From: Aricia agestis
Taxonomy: Eukaryota > Arthropoda > Insecta > Lepidoptera > Lycaenidae
Direction of reading: 5' to 3'
Assembly (NCBI RefSeq): GCF_905147365.1
Contig: NC_056423.1
Span: forward strand, 2,274,501-2,338,500
DNA: 64,000 nucleotides
The notes under the pieces were generated by a model, which was given only the letters and a program-made list of their open reading frames with translations, was not told the origin of the DNA and did not search any database. Made by a program: the position numbers and the translations under genes. This document shows positions 1-9,460 of the stretch, in pieces (the stretch's first letter is position 1; each line of letters opens with the position of its first letter).

Positions 1-1116
1 GTGTTGTGTTGAACCCAGCCGACCAATTGCGAGTCACATTGAGTTGATACAATAAAAATACGACCAATTTCTTTAATAGTATTGTATATTATAGTTTTTG
101 TTTAAGATTGTAGAATCCAATAATATTGTATGTAGTTTAGATACAGATAAATGTGTCTCGACAAATGAGCAATAAATAATAATTCTAGTTATAAATTATC
201 TTAATGTTTTAAATGACCTAATCTCCTTCATATAAACAAGATAATGCGTGTATTATTTATAGCATCATAATATTAAATTTCTTAGAAAGGACTTGAACAA
301 AAGTTGTAGCATTTTGACCTCGTATTGGATATTATAAAGTTTAAATGTAACAAAATTCTTTATTGATTTTTCCCACAATACAAAACAAGATGTACAATTA
401 TTTTGATGTACCAAGTTACAAAATATTATAGCAGGAGACTGGTGCCCTTACTAGGTTGCCCTGTGTCAAGGGGTCACCAGGCCCAAAAATTAACTAGTGT
501 TAATTTTCTATGAATTATTACAAACAATATAAAGATTGAACTGTGTTGGTCCTACAACAGGTCCTTGTGTGACGCAATTGTTTATAAGATAATAATCAAT
601 ATTTTTTTACCATTTGACTTTTGTAAATCTAATCACTAATGTAGTATCGATAGATTTGATCGAGAAAGATTTCTAAGAGTTTTATCTCAGAATATTTAGT
701 TTTTAAGAAACTAATTTATACTAATATGAACTATAGTTTCCTTTTTGCTATAAATCGAAACAATGGCAAACAAGATACTTCATCATCTGCCTATAATTTT
801 TTTTCAAGTAATTTGTCCGGTCCTAAAGCTTCCATTTATGCAAAGAAACGAAAATTTTGAAATTGTCCCAGGGTACCCACTTCATCCACTATGTCTTAAC
901 TTAAATGTCCCCATTCGCCGATACGTGTTGGGATGTTAACTTACGAGCTATAAGGAAAATTATTTATTTACTTGTTTCTTCATACTAGTAATGTCACGTT
1001 ACTATGATCTTTTCTTTTAGCGCCGACGGAAAAGGAGAGTTGTTTTAAGTTTGATTTGTCTGTCTATGTGTTTGTCTGGCATGGTGTTAAACGGGTGGAC
1101 GAATTTAGATCTCCTT
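1..1116. other. Unassigned AT-rich DNA
   Basis: No coding region, tRNA or recognisable element. The only local structure is a short imperfect hairpin around 438-476 (CTGGTG pairing with CACCAG). It may hold upstream sequence or 5' exons of the ommochrome-binding-protein gene, but nothing here shows that. Confidence 0.4.
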
Positions 1117-1541
1117 TTTTAGGGTTCCGTACCCAAAGGGTAAAAACGGGACCCTATTACTGAGACTTCGATGTCTGTCCGTCCGTCCGTCCGTCTGTGT
1201 GTCTCCAGGCTGTATCTCAAGAACCGCTATAGCTAGACTTCTGAAATTTTCACATTTTTCTGTTGCCGCTATAACAACAAATACTAAAAACAAAATAAAA
1301 TTAATATTAAAGTACCCGTACAACAAACATGATTTTTTGGGCCTTTTTTGCTCGTAATTAATAATGGTAACAGGTAGGCACTTCAAAATATACTCACAGA
1401 TTTTTTAATTATATGTGTACTTTAATAATTAATAATAAAATAAAAAATTATGTGGTCTCCCATACAAACAACACAATTTTTTGCCAACATTTGTTCAATA
1501 ATGGTACGGAACCCTTTGTGCGCGAGTCCGACTCGCACTTG
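1117..1541 (-). repeat. Interspersed repeat, GGGTTCCGTACC family, full-length copy
   Basis: On the minus strand this starts with ACAAGTGCGAGTCGGACTCG and ends near the GGGTTCCGTACCC motif after a (GACG/GACA)n stretch. The same layout recurs at 36000-36438 and 40072-40686 (plus strand), with fragments at 4157-4245 and 44753-44970. It is non-coding: the ORF across it is repeat translation. The class is not certain. I recognise the start and end motifs as common in Lepidoptera but cannot place them in a superfamily. Confidence 0.7.
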
Positions 1542-1908
1542 TTTTTGTTTAATACCTGACTTGATCAAGACCCAAAAAACCAGTACCAAACACTCGGTAT
1601 CAGTTTTTTTTATTTATGTTTATTTGTTTTGCTTTTTTTTATCAAAACTTGAAACGTTATTATTTTGTGGGTTTTTCTTAGAAATCATTTAGTCAACACA
1701 TTTATTGATATAGCACACAATCAAGTTGTTTATGTGTTTGTGAGTATCGATAAGACCGGGTCTGGCCCAGATGTTATTATGAACTTTATATCCGCAGTGC
1801 ATAGTGTCAGCCGGAGGAGGATAACGTCTTCGTAATGGTACATTACATTCATTTTATAATTTGCATCAAAAATTTTATTTACTCTTTTAGTTTTTTTTAA
1901 TATGCGCA
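1542..1908. other. Unassigned
   Basis: T-rich stretch after the repeat. Nothing recognisable. Confidence 0.4.
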
Positions 1909-2112
1909 TGAGCGAAGCCAAACGAGCGTAATTTGTGAGTTGCAGAATTTCGGCTGGCAGAAATTCTGCTGCATTCAGTTTCATACAAAAGTCCTGTTTG
2001 ATTCACGAGCATAATTTATGAGTCATAATTTATATGAAAAGAATATATTATTAAAGCGACCGAAATGCTGCGACTCACAATTCACATAATATTAAGCTCG
2101 TTTGGCTTCACC
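1909..2112. repeat. Foldback (inverted-repeat) element
   Basis: Arms of about 45-50 bases: GAAGCCAAACGAGC on the left and GCTCGTTTGGCTTC on the right, extending inward through a TGTGAGTTGCAGAATTTCGG-type segment and its complement. No ORF. A diverged MITE-like foldback; no target duplication is clear. Confidence 0.6.
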
Positions 2113-2348
2113 CTTATTGAATGAAACAGATGAATAATATGTTCAAAAACATGCTATATTTTCGTTTTTTTTATATTATATAATTATTGCTCGTTTCTAT
2201 CTTTATTACGTCGTAATTTATATTGTTTTGTTAAGTTTAGCAAGATTTAATTTAACTGCACTTAAACTCTGTTGCGTAGTAAACTTTAACAGCGGATGAA
2301 CGTATGTTAATCAGACTGATAAACAAAAATACCTATTTATATTAATAA

Positions 2349-2476
2349 GGGCCTGTTTCACCACTTTCTGATAAAGTGCCGAATAGGCTATTCACAGCTT
2401 TTTTGACAGCTTCTCCATACTTCATCTGTCAAGTTAAGTGGTGGATAGCCTTATCAGGAAGTGGTGAAACACGCCC
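2349..2476. mobile_element. PIF/Harbinger-like MITE
   Basis: A 128-bp inverted-repeat element, GGGCCTGTTTCACCACTTTC at the left and GTGGTGAAACACGCCC at the right, flanked by TAA on both sides (2346-2348 and 2477-2479). A TWA 3-bp target duplication with G-rich ends is typical of PIF/Harbinger MITEs. A second copy lies at 11063-11189. No coding capacity, so it would depend on a transposase elsewhere. Confidence 0.75.
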
Positions 2477-2480
2477 TAAA

Positions 2481-2616
2481 AGACTAATATTATAAATACG
2501 AAGATAGTATGAGTCCCGGGAATGGACATAGCATACTTTTTAACCTTGTATTGTATGATTCACTCGCTATTAAAAACGAATTTTGGCGCAATGGAGTTGC
2601 AGGCGTCATCTAGTTT
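2481..2616 (+). mobile_element. Helitron family I (Lep1-like), internally deleted
   Basis: Begins ACTAATATTATAAATACG and ends with a GCGCAATGGAGTTGC hairpin followed by the CATCTAGT terminus. The middle third (the CTGTCTGTTACCTCTTCACG part seen in longer copies) is missing. It directly follows the MITE, and lies in what is probably intron 1 of the ommochrome-binding-protein gene. Confidence 0.7.
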
Positions 2617-2700
2617 AATTTTTTATTGCGCAAAGCAAAGTCACCTAACTGAAAGTTGAATATTAAATTTTAAATTTATTGAGGTAATAAGAATCTCATT

Positions 2701-2711
2701 TTCTTTTTCAG
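2701..2711 (+). promoter_or_regulatory. 3' splice acceptor of the terminal exon
   Basis: Pyrimidine tract TTCTTTTTCAG immediately before an in-frame, phase-0 signal-peptide coding sequence. It explains why no ATG stands at the start of the downstream reading frame. Confidence 0.8.
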
Positions 2712-3542
2712 ATCAAGCTACTGCTCCTCGCAGCTGTATTTGCTGCGGCCCAGGGCCGAGTCGTTGAGAACTGCGATGGTGTGATAGTGCACAATATAAA
2801 ACACGACCAGGAAGTGCTCCACAAGTTCGACAGCCCCTACCAGCTGGCTATAGACTACGACACCAACACTCTCTTCTTCAGCTACAGCACAAATTCTGAC
2901 GACGAAGTCTTCAAATCCGCTTACATCAACCTAAAAACGAACGAAGTGGGTATCATTCCTGGAATCGCTGGAGGTTTCGCCAACGCTGTTGATTCTCAAA
3001 AGCATAAAGTATATTTAGGAGGTAGAGACGGAGTGTATAATTTCAATTTTGACTCCAAAAAAGCTGAGCATATTGATGGAGCGAATCACAATATATGGCA
3101 ACTTTTCTACAAGGACGATCTCTACTACACCAGTTATCCCGATGAAGTAGCTTATGTGTACAAGAATGGAGTATCTCAGCGTGTACCAGAGCTAACTGAT
3201 ACACAAGCTATGCTGATAGCTATTGATAACGATAAGAACATCTACTTCTCGAATTCCTCAGGACTATTCTTGCACAAGAAATCTAAACAATATACCGTGA
3301 ACGTAGGTGATTACAACCTAAATAGTTTTACAGCCGACAGCAACGGTAACCTATACTTCTCGACAGCAGAAGGTATCTACAATATCAAAGATGATAAGAA
3401 GGTTGAGAAATTAACGAGCATCGATAATATTTATGGGGTTGCAGTCGAAGCAGATGGAAATATAATATACGCGTCACAGAGTGCGCTAATCAGGCTTAAA
3501 CCGACTAAACAATATTGCTTCAAAGATGAAAAGATTTTGTAA
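2712..3542 (+). CDS. Ommochrome-binding protein, terminal coding exon
   Basis: Role (family knowledge): secreted haemolymph/epidermal protein that binds ommochrome pigments or their precursors, characterised in hornworm moths; it carries pigment rather than catalysing a reaction. Seen here: 276 codons open from a CAG acceptor to TAA. The exon starts IKLLLLAAVFAAAQG, a signal peptide lacking only its Met, so the initiator ATG must lie on an upstream exon ending in phase 0. The GTG at 2781 is only an internal codon. The mature part begins RVVENCDG and is built of repeated Y/F-aromatic, GG and NIY/NLY(F)S strand motifs spaced about 45 residues apart (NIYFSNS, NLYFSTA, NIIYASQ), consistent with a beta-propeller-like fold. 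Only two cysteines are present, at exon residues 21 and 269, near the two ends, so they could form one closing disulphide. There is one N-glycosylation sequon (NSS) in NIYFSNSSGLF. No frameshift or stop. GC content is clearly higher than in its surroundings, as expected for a live exon. The C-terminus (CFKDEKIL) is short and hydrophilic. Confidence 0.86.
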   Translation: MKLLLLAAVFAAAQGRVVENCDGVIVHNIKHDQEVLHKFDSPYQLAIDYDTNTLFFSYSTNSDDEVFKSAYINLKTNEVGIIPGIAGGFANAVDSQKHKVYLGGRDGVYNFNFDSKKAEHIDGANHNIWQLFYKDDLYYTSYPDEVAYVYKNGVSQRVPELTDTQAMLIAIDNDKNIYFSNSSGLFLHKKSKQYTVNVGDYNLNSFTADSNGNLYFSTAEGIYNIKDDKKVEKLTSIDNIYGVAVEADGNIIYASQSALIRLKPTKQYCFKDEKIL

Positions 3543-3634
3543 GATGGTAAAAATAATGAAGAGTCCAAATTAGATGTTTCCAAAAATTAAAAACATTTAA
3601 TGTTCGCTTACATTTTATATTGACACTTAATGTA

Positions 3635-3640
3635 AATAAA
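3635..3640 (+). terminator. Poly(A) signal of the ommochrome-binding-protein gene
   Basis: AATAAA 93 bases after the stop codon, followed by overlapping AATAAA/AATAAT motifs to 3652. This would give a 3' UTR of roughly 110-130 bases. Confidence 0.7.
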
Positions 3641-3710
3641 TAAAATAATAAATTAAAGCTTGTATTACTAAGGTACTCGTAAGTATCCAACTAAACATAA
3701 TATTTTAACA

Positions 3711-3900
3711 CTAGATGACGTTGGCAAGTCTGTTGCGCCAAAACTCATTTATCGCGCGGGAACCGTGCATTTTTCCAGGATAAAAAAGTATTCTATGTCC
3801 TTTCCCGGGACTCACAGTCTGCGTACCAAATTCCAACAAAAAATCGGTTTAGCGGTTTGGGCATGAAGAGATAACAGACACTTTCGTTTGCATTTATATT
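3711..3900 (-). mobile_element. Helitron family I (Lep1-like)
   Basis: Reverse orientation: ACTAGATGACG terminus at the left, the GCGCGGGAACCGT block, the TCCTTTCCCGGGACTCA-like block and GACACTTTCG at the right. The 3' hairpin arm is altered (GTTGGCAAGTCTGTTGCGCC). It lies 70 bases past the gene's poly(A) signal. Confidence 0.75.
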
Positions 3901-4156
3901 TTTTTAGAAGTTTTCGAATGCGAGTCAAATTGGAACTGTGAATCACCACACTGATCCGCCTTCTGATCTGACATCAAAAATGTTTACCGAGAATCATAAT
4001 CATGATATTACCTTTTTCGTGTGTTTCATCACCTGGTGGCTGGTATTATAACACCAAGGTTGTGTAACACCATGTTTTACCGGAACTATTTACTGGACAA
4101 GTGGGCCAATGTTTTAGTGTCTTAATTTAATTGTTCTTATGTTTCTTGTTCTTTTT

Positions 4157-4245
4157 GGGGTTCCGTACCCAACCGTCTGTGTGTCTCCAGGCTGTGTCTC
4201 AAGAACCGCTTTAGCTAGACTTCTAAAAATTTCAGATTGTGTATT
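4157..4245 (-). repeat. Fragment of the GGGTTCCGTACC repeat
   Basis: Carries the GGGTTCCGTACCC end and the CTCCAGGCTGTGTCTCAAGA block only; the remaining three quarters are missing. Confidence 0.6.
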
Positions 4246-4254
4246 TCTGTTAAA

Positions 4255-4310
4255 CTAGAGATCGCCCAATGGTCGAAATTCGACCTTACTTGCAACGGCA
4301 TTTGGAAATT
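4255..4310 (-). mobile_element. Helitron family III, 3' terminal fragment
   Basis: CTAG followed by AGATCGCCCAAT and the 15-base hairpin GGTCGAAATTCGACC, identical in spacing to the 3' ends of the full copies at 7782-8276 and 47227-47715. The rest of the element is absent or unrecognisable. Confidence 0.65.
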
Positions 4311-4689
4311 TTTTTAATGAAAAAATGAAGAAATAATCGAAAGACACTTTCGGAACTAATATTATACATAATATTTTTGGTCTACCTTTCTACATGTTAT
4401 ATGCTCTGTTAACATAGCAGTAATTATAAAACTATCTTTAATCTTTGAGCGTTTTGGTTGCAACTTCCTATCATTGTGGTTAAACTATGTATGTATTTGA
4501 AATCTAAGGTGACATATTTTAATATTAAGTACCGTATACAGGTGAAGAAAACTAAGAGTTAACACTTTAGGGTTTGTATCTGTTTCTTATACATATATTT
4601 ACTGTAAAAGTAGCAGCGCTAAAAGAGAGTTTTGACTTCAATGTTTCTATGAGAAATACCCCAACGTTATGAAAATTCTTATCAATACT

Positions 4690-4870
4690 AATATTATGAA
4701 GCGGAAAGTTTATAGACCATTTATCGAGGAAGGCTTTTGGCTAAAAATTATCATTCTAAGACCAATAGAAGCGAGGAAACAGAGGAAAATGTAGAAAAAA
4801 CTGGGAAAATTATTTGTAGCCGCTTATCTCTCGAATTATTGAATGAATTTCTAATTTATTTGGCACAGGT
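4690..4870 (+). mobile_element. Helitron-like fragment (family V)
   Basis: Shares ATTTATCGAGGAAGGC, AGCGAGGAAACAGAGGAAAA and a TTATCTCTCGAA block with 38325-38533, which keeps the CTAGT terminus. The 3' terminus is missing here. Confidence 0.5.
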
Positions 4871-4925
4871 GTAGACAACAAGTGAAGGGACATAGGCTTT
4901 TTTTGGGGAAAATGTGTAAATTTTG

Positions 4926-5284
4926 ACGTGGGAGAGCCATGCTTCGGCACGAATGGGCCGGCTCGACCGGAGAAATACCACGTCCTCACAGAAAACCGGC
5001 GTGAAACAGCGCTTCCGCTGTGTTTCGCCGAGTGAGTGAGTTTACCGGAGGCCCAATCTCCTACCCTTTTCCCTTCCCTACCCTCCCCTATTTCCTTCCG
5101 TACCCTCCCCTATTCCCTTCTGTACCCTCCCCTATTCCCTTCCCTACCCTCCCCTATTACCCCTTAAAAGGCCGGCAACGCACCTGCAGCTCTTCTGATG
5201 CTGCTAGTGTCCATGGGCGACGGAAGTTGCTTTCCATCAGGTGACCCGTTAGCTCGTTTGCCCCCTTATTTCATAAAAAAAAAA
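4926..5284 (+). mobile_element. GC-headed SINE with internal minisatellite and poly(A) tail
   Basis: Head ACGTGGGAGAGCCATGCTTC, then GGCTCGACCGG (a weak box-B-like motif), a GCGCTTCCGCTGTG block, a (TACCCTCCCCTATTCCCTTC)n-type tract at about 5064-5163 (four to five 20-bp units), the CATGGGCGACGGAAGTTGC block, and a TTATTTCATAAAAAAA tail. Ten copies in this window differ mostly in the number of C-rich units. Any ORF across it is repeat translation. The poly(A) end implies retrotransposition by a LINE; the pol III origin is inferred. Confidence 0.8.
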
Positions 5285-5436
5285 TACTTTCAGCACTCTA
5301 CTTTATGGGACACATACACACATACGTCAAAAGTAATATCTCTTAGTTTTGTAACACTTATCTTACACAGTTTAAGTAAGTAATAGTTTAAAAAACTAAA
5401 AAACATGCTTTTAGCACGCACTGAAAATTACAAAAT

Positions 5437-5720
5437 ATCATCAAACCCTTTCATTTAATACACATATCACGGGGGTGCATTTTAAATAGCCCATCAGCCA
5501 TCTTGGATGTCCGCCATGTTGGATTTAAGTTAGGTGATTATTTTTTCGTATTCCTGACAGCAAATCCTTTCATTTGATACCCATATCAATGGGGGTGCAT
5601 TTCAAATAACTTGTCCGCCGTATTGGGGAGACCGCCATATTGGATTTGTAATAAAGTTTCTTAGCTAGTCATGTATGGTCATCAGAACTCAGAGCGTGTG
5701 CAAAATTTCATCCTAATCGA
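5437..5720. repeat. Diverged tandem pair (CCTTTCATTTGATACCCATA unit)
   Basis: Two units of about 125 bases, starting near 5443 and 5568, share CCTTTCATTTRATACNCATA, GGGGGTGCATTT and CGCCATNTTGGATTT. They are followed by a segment reading AAAATTTCATCCTAATCGAAGACCGGGAA. Non-coding interspersed repeat of unknown class. Confidence 0.55.
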
Positions 5721-6062
5721 AGACCGGGAAGTGGGTCAGAGTAAGGTTCCAAGGATTTCTTACATAATAGGAATAATATCTTTGGACACTTCACACCACG
5801 TCAGTCTGGCCCCGTGGTAAGTACCTGAAGGACTTGTGTTACAGGTACCAGACAACGGAAATATGTTAATTAATACTTTGATGGTAGTTCTAAAAACTGT
5901 TACCGAAGTACTGAGTAATTTGAAGAATCTTAATGATAATATCATTATAATATATCATTACCATTGTCTCTAATGACAATATAAAAGATTTTAATGACGT
6001 AATAGTGGTTAGTGAGAAAGGGCCATTTGAATTTCTCTCGAGGCTTCGAAGCCATAATAATA

Positions 6063-6520
6063 CTAGATAACGCCCGCAACTCCGTTGGCCCAAATTTTGT
6101 TCATCGCGCGGGAACCGTACATTTTCCGCGAAAAAAGTATCCTATGGTCCTCAAAGTATCTCCATGACGTGGGAGAGTCATGATTCGGCCACGGGTTAAC
6201 AGAAAACCGCCGTGAAACAGCGCTTGCGCTGTGTTTCGCCGAGGGGCCGAACCCACTCAGGGTTTAACGGAGGGAAAATCCCCTACCCTTTTCCCTTCCC
6301 TACCCTCCCCTATTACCCTATTCCCTCTTGAAAGGCTGGCAACGCACCTGCTGCAAGAGTCCATGAGCGACGGAAGTTGCTTTCCATCAGGTGACTCGTT
6401 TGCTCGTTTGCCCCCTTATTTCATTAAAAAATACCTTTCAGCAAAATCGGTTCGGTGGTTTGGGCGTGAAGAGGTAACAGACAGACAGACACACTTTCGC
6501 ATTTATAATATTAGTATGGA
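6063..6520 (-). mobile_element. Helitron family I copy split by a SINE
   Basis: Left piece 6063-6166 runs from the CTAG terminus to CAAAGTATCTCCAT; right piece 6432-6520 resumes at TTTCAGCAAAATCGG and ends with TTAGTATGGA (TC start on the minus strand). The two pieces join into one normal copy, so the SINE between them arrived later. Confidence 0.85.
6167..6431 (+). mobile_element. GC-headed SINE, internally deleted, inside a Helitron
   Basis: Head ACGTGGGAGAGTCATG, missing the CGAATGGGCCGGCTCGACC part, with a shortened C-rich tract and the tail TTATTTCATTAAAAAA. It breaks the Helitron at its CTCCATACCAAATTTCAGC block. Confidence 0.8.
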
Positions 6521-6844
6521 AGTAGTTTCAGGTGTGTCAAGGCAAAACACATCATAGTTATTTGACACTTTATAAAATTAATGATATGGGATTGCCAAAA
6601 TCACTAATTTATAGACACATTATTAATTCATTTACATAAAGATTAAATCTACGAAGGTTGTGTGTTTCCTGAGAACACGTTTTTTATTATTGTTTTTTGC
6701 AAACGCCCTTTGAATTCTTTATTTTACTACTTTTCTAACTCAAGCTTTCACATATCTTTGTTACAATGACTTAACTTAAATTTAATGAAGAGTTTGACAG
6801 AAAATGTGTGGACTATGGAGTTAATTATATTAAAATCGTCATCA

Positions 6845-7065
6845 AATCCATACTAATATTAAAATGCGAAAGTGCAGTGTCTATCTGTATGACTGAATCT
6901 GTTACATCTTCAGTCTTCACGTCTAAATCGCTGAACCGATTTTGATAAAATTTGGTTTGGAGATAGGCACTATGAGCCCCGAAAGGACATAAGATACTTT
7001 TCATCCAAAAAAATGTACGGTTCCCGCGCGATAAACGAATTTTGGCACAACGAAGTTGCGGGCAA
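6845..7065 (+). mobile_element. Helitron family I, diverged
   Basis: TCCATACTAATATTAAAATGCGAAAGT start, CTGAACCGATTTTGAT, GGACATAAGATAC and GTACGGTTCCCGCGCGATAA blocks, ending at a decayed hairpin GCACAACGAAGTTGCGGGC. The CTAG terminus is lost. Confidence 0.7.
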
Positions 7066-7108
7066 ACTTGTTCAGTTGATGAGTTCTTAGCTACTACCTC
7101 AATGATAC

Positions 7109-7665
7109 TGTTACGTGCTAGGGTTCGAGGATTTGGAGAGAAAGACCTGGTGACTCTCTTGAAGACTTTATTAACACTGCACTAAACACTAGGTCACAAC
7201 ACTTAGCACTAAGTCCAAACACTAATCACTAGGTCCAATCACTAAGCACTATCACTGTCCTAGGTCGTAGCCAAGTCGCAGGTTTCACTGGTTCACTCAC
7301 TATTAATCACTTGTTGTTCACTCCGAAATCGCCTTGATGATAGCTCGAAAGGAACTGACTTGCCGGACCTGCCTGCGGCTCTTTTTATATGGCGAGACGA
7401 ATTCCAGAAATTTCCCGATTCACGTAAACAAGTAAACAACCGTGGGAAATTTCTAGGAGGCTCGGGAATGTACCACAATAAAACTGCCGTCTTTGCGATA
7501 AGTGCAGTAAGTTGAATTTAATTTAGACCTTATGGACTCAGTCATAAGGTCTAAATTCAAACACGCTAACAAATATGGGTAAACACGTAAACAAACATTG
7601 GACCTTTTTAGAAGGTTCGAGTATGTACTTGCGCACCACGTGTCTGTATACCATGTACCGTAACA
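7109..7665 (-). mobile_element. Solo LTR, Gypsy-type
   Basis: 557 bp beginning TGTTACG and ending CGTAACA, flanked by a perfect 4-bp duplication ATAC (7105-7108 and 7666-7669). Read on the minus strand it has TATAAAAAG (plus 7381-7389), a transcribed-looking leader, and AATAAA (plus 7167-7172) near the 3' end, which is the order expected in an LTR. No internal region or second LTR is attached, so LTR-LTR recombination removed the body. The 4-bp duplication and TG...CA ends favour Ty3/Gypsy; BEL/Pao is a less likely alternative. Short CACTAAGTCC-type repeats fill the region at 7180-7250. Confidence 0.75.
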
Positions 7666-7781
7666 ATACATAGTACATACATACTCAGTAATAATAATAA
7701 TAATAATATCTATATGGAGGCTTCACACCACATCAGTCTGGCCCCGTGCTAAGATACATAATATTTAAGATTTTTATTATA

Positions 7782-8276
7782 TCTATATATTAATACGTGA
7801 GAGAAAAACTTTGTAACCCTTTTTACGAAAAATTAATATATAACATGCACCTAGCATGAAATTTCGCACAGTTATAGTTTATATGGTGAAGGAGTGCATC
7901 GAGCTAATATTATTTTAAAATGATGCTTTTATCATATATATTTTTAACAAATAAAACGTTACGACGACACTACAACTAGGAAAAATGACAGATTTTTGAG
8001 TGACAAGCCTATACATACGAATTATTATACTCTTTTTTTATGGTTGATGTCTGTTGACAACAAGTTAACAAATTGAAAATGGATTATTGATCTTTTTTAA
8101 TTAATTTTAGATACTATTAGACAATGCTTAAACGACTAGTCTGAGATCAGCTGAGTCCCAGAGACAAGAATTGAAAAAAACTATGATGAAGTCAATATTT
8201 TTTACAAAATATAAGTAGGCAGTAGTCCTATGTCGTTGCCAGTAAGGTCGAATTTCGACCATTGGGCGATCTCTAG
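7782..8276 (+). mobile_element. Helitron family III, full-length copy A
   Basis: 495 bp, starting TCTATATATTAATACGTGAG and ending GGTCGAATTTCGACC hairpin (8246-8260), 12 bases, then CTAG (8273-8276). A second full copy on the opposite strand (47227-47715) has the same ends, length and hairpin spacing. TC start, 3' hairpin and CTRR end are Helitron hallmarks. It encodes nothing, so it is non-autonomous. Confidence 0.8.
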
Positions 8277-8413
8277 CTATGATAAGTACACATATTTAAT
8301 ACACACCCATGACCCAGGAACATTGAAAACTTTTTTGTTCCTTCGGCGGAATTCGAACCCGCGACTCCCGGCTTGAGCGCTGACCACGCGCTCAACCACT
8401 GAGCCACAGATGC
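8277..8413 (-). mobile_element. tRNA-derived SINE
   Basis: On the minus strand: box A TGGCTCAGTGG (plus 8396-8406) and box B GGTTCGAATTC (plus 8349-8359) at tRNA spacing, preceded by GGCATCTG and followed by a non-tRNA tail (AATGTTCCTGGGTCATGGG). The stems are imperfect and there is no acceptor closure, so this is a SINE head and not a working tRNA gene. It abuts the 3' end of the family III Helitron. Confidence 0.75.
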
Positions 8414-8788
8414 CACTTACAACCTTCATATTTCACAAATTTAATTTTTAAACCTAGTCTTAGTTCTTACGGTTAACCACTAACGGTTAAAAAGATTAAC
8501 TATTTGGCCATTTAACTATTGAGGTCAGTTTTTACAAATCCTAAAAGTTTAAAAAGCTTTTAATTTTTTGTAATTGTCATTCTTATATCTTTAAAGTAAA
8601 TGTCAGTTTTTGCAATTACCATTTTTTTTAATTCTTCATCTTTTTATTTTCGCACAGATAAATGAAAATATAAACACAAGACTAATGACTAGTGACATAC
8701 AAGTATACGAGCCTTCGGGTATTTTAATATTAAAAAATATCATTAGCTGAGCAAAAGTGCTTGTCCTAACATTAAGCAATATCTTCTA

Positions 8789-8988
8789 AATCCATACTAA
8801 TATTATAAATGGGAATGTGTATATCTCTCTGTTCGTCTTGACGTCCAAACCACTGAAGCTATTTCGTTGTTGGTAAAGAGATACCTGAAGTCCCGGGGAA
8901 GGACAAAGGATACTTTTTATTCCAGAAAAAAGTACGGTTCCCGCGTTATAAGCGAATTTCGGCGCAACAGAGTTGCGGGCGTGATCTA
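8789..8988 (+). mobile_element. Helitron family I
   Basis: TCCATACTAATATTATAAAT start, CAAACCACTGAAGC, GGAAGGACAAAGGATAC, GTACGGTTCCCGCG and the GCGCAACAGAGTTGCGGGCG hairpin, ending ATCTAG. Confidence 0.8.
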
Positions 8989-9005
8989 GACTCTATTGTC
9001 TAGAC

Positions 9006-9191
9006 CAGTGTTTTCCAACCTGTGGTCCGCGGTCCCCTGGGGGTACGCGAGTATTTGTTTGGGGGTCCGCGGTGTCATCTCTGTACCATACGTAATCCGT
9101 TTTTTTTGCTGTTTATTTTATTAAGGGGGTCCGTGAAAACTGTGCTTGACTTCCTGGGGGTCCGTGGCTGAAAAAGGTTGGGAAACACTGG
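9006..9191. mobile_element. hAT-type MITE with perfect 8-bp duplication
   Basis: 186 bp with inverted ends CAGTGTTTTCCAACC and GGTTGGGAAACACTG(G), flanked by GTCTAGAC at 8998-9005 and 9192-9199. An 8-bp duplication with CAGTG ends is diagnostic of hAT. The interior repeats GGGGGTCCGYG. Non-coding. Confidence 0.85.
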
Positions 9192-9199
9192 GTCTAGAC

Positions 9200-9460
9200 T
9201 ATACAGGGTGTAACAAGACTAAGTAATAATTATACTTTAGGCTGTGTATGTGTTCCTTGTAGAGAGTTCACAGTGCTGAAAGATACATTTTTTTTTGGGA
9301 TTTGTATGAGCAAGAGTCCCAGCGCAGCGTCACGAGTTTTCTCATACAAAAGTAATACAAAATTTGGTCTTTCAGCGCTGCTACTTTTACAATGAACTCT
9401 ATACACGGGACTCATACACACCCTAAAGTATTATCACTTAGTTTTGTTATGCCCTGTATA
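9200..9460. mobile_element. Mariner-like long-arm foldback, copy d1
   Basis: TATACAGGGTGTAAC at the left and GCCCTGTATA at the right, with arms continuing through ACTTTAGG...GTGT and a GTAGAGAGTTCACAGTG-type block to a short loop. About 260 bp, nearly all inverted repeat. TA target site. Other copies: 25800, 49883, 60172 and 62333. Confidence 0.8.

Noticed and set aside
5064..5163. Regular C-rich units resembling a CRISPR-like or satellite array
   Set aside because: There are no spacers; it is the internal minisatellite of the SINE.
8337..8413. Candidate tRNA gene (minus strand)
   Set aside because: Boxes A and B are good, but the acceptor stem does not pair and a conserved non-tRNA tail follows, so it is a SINE head.
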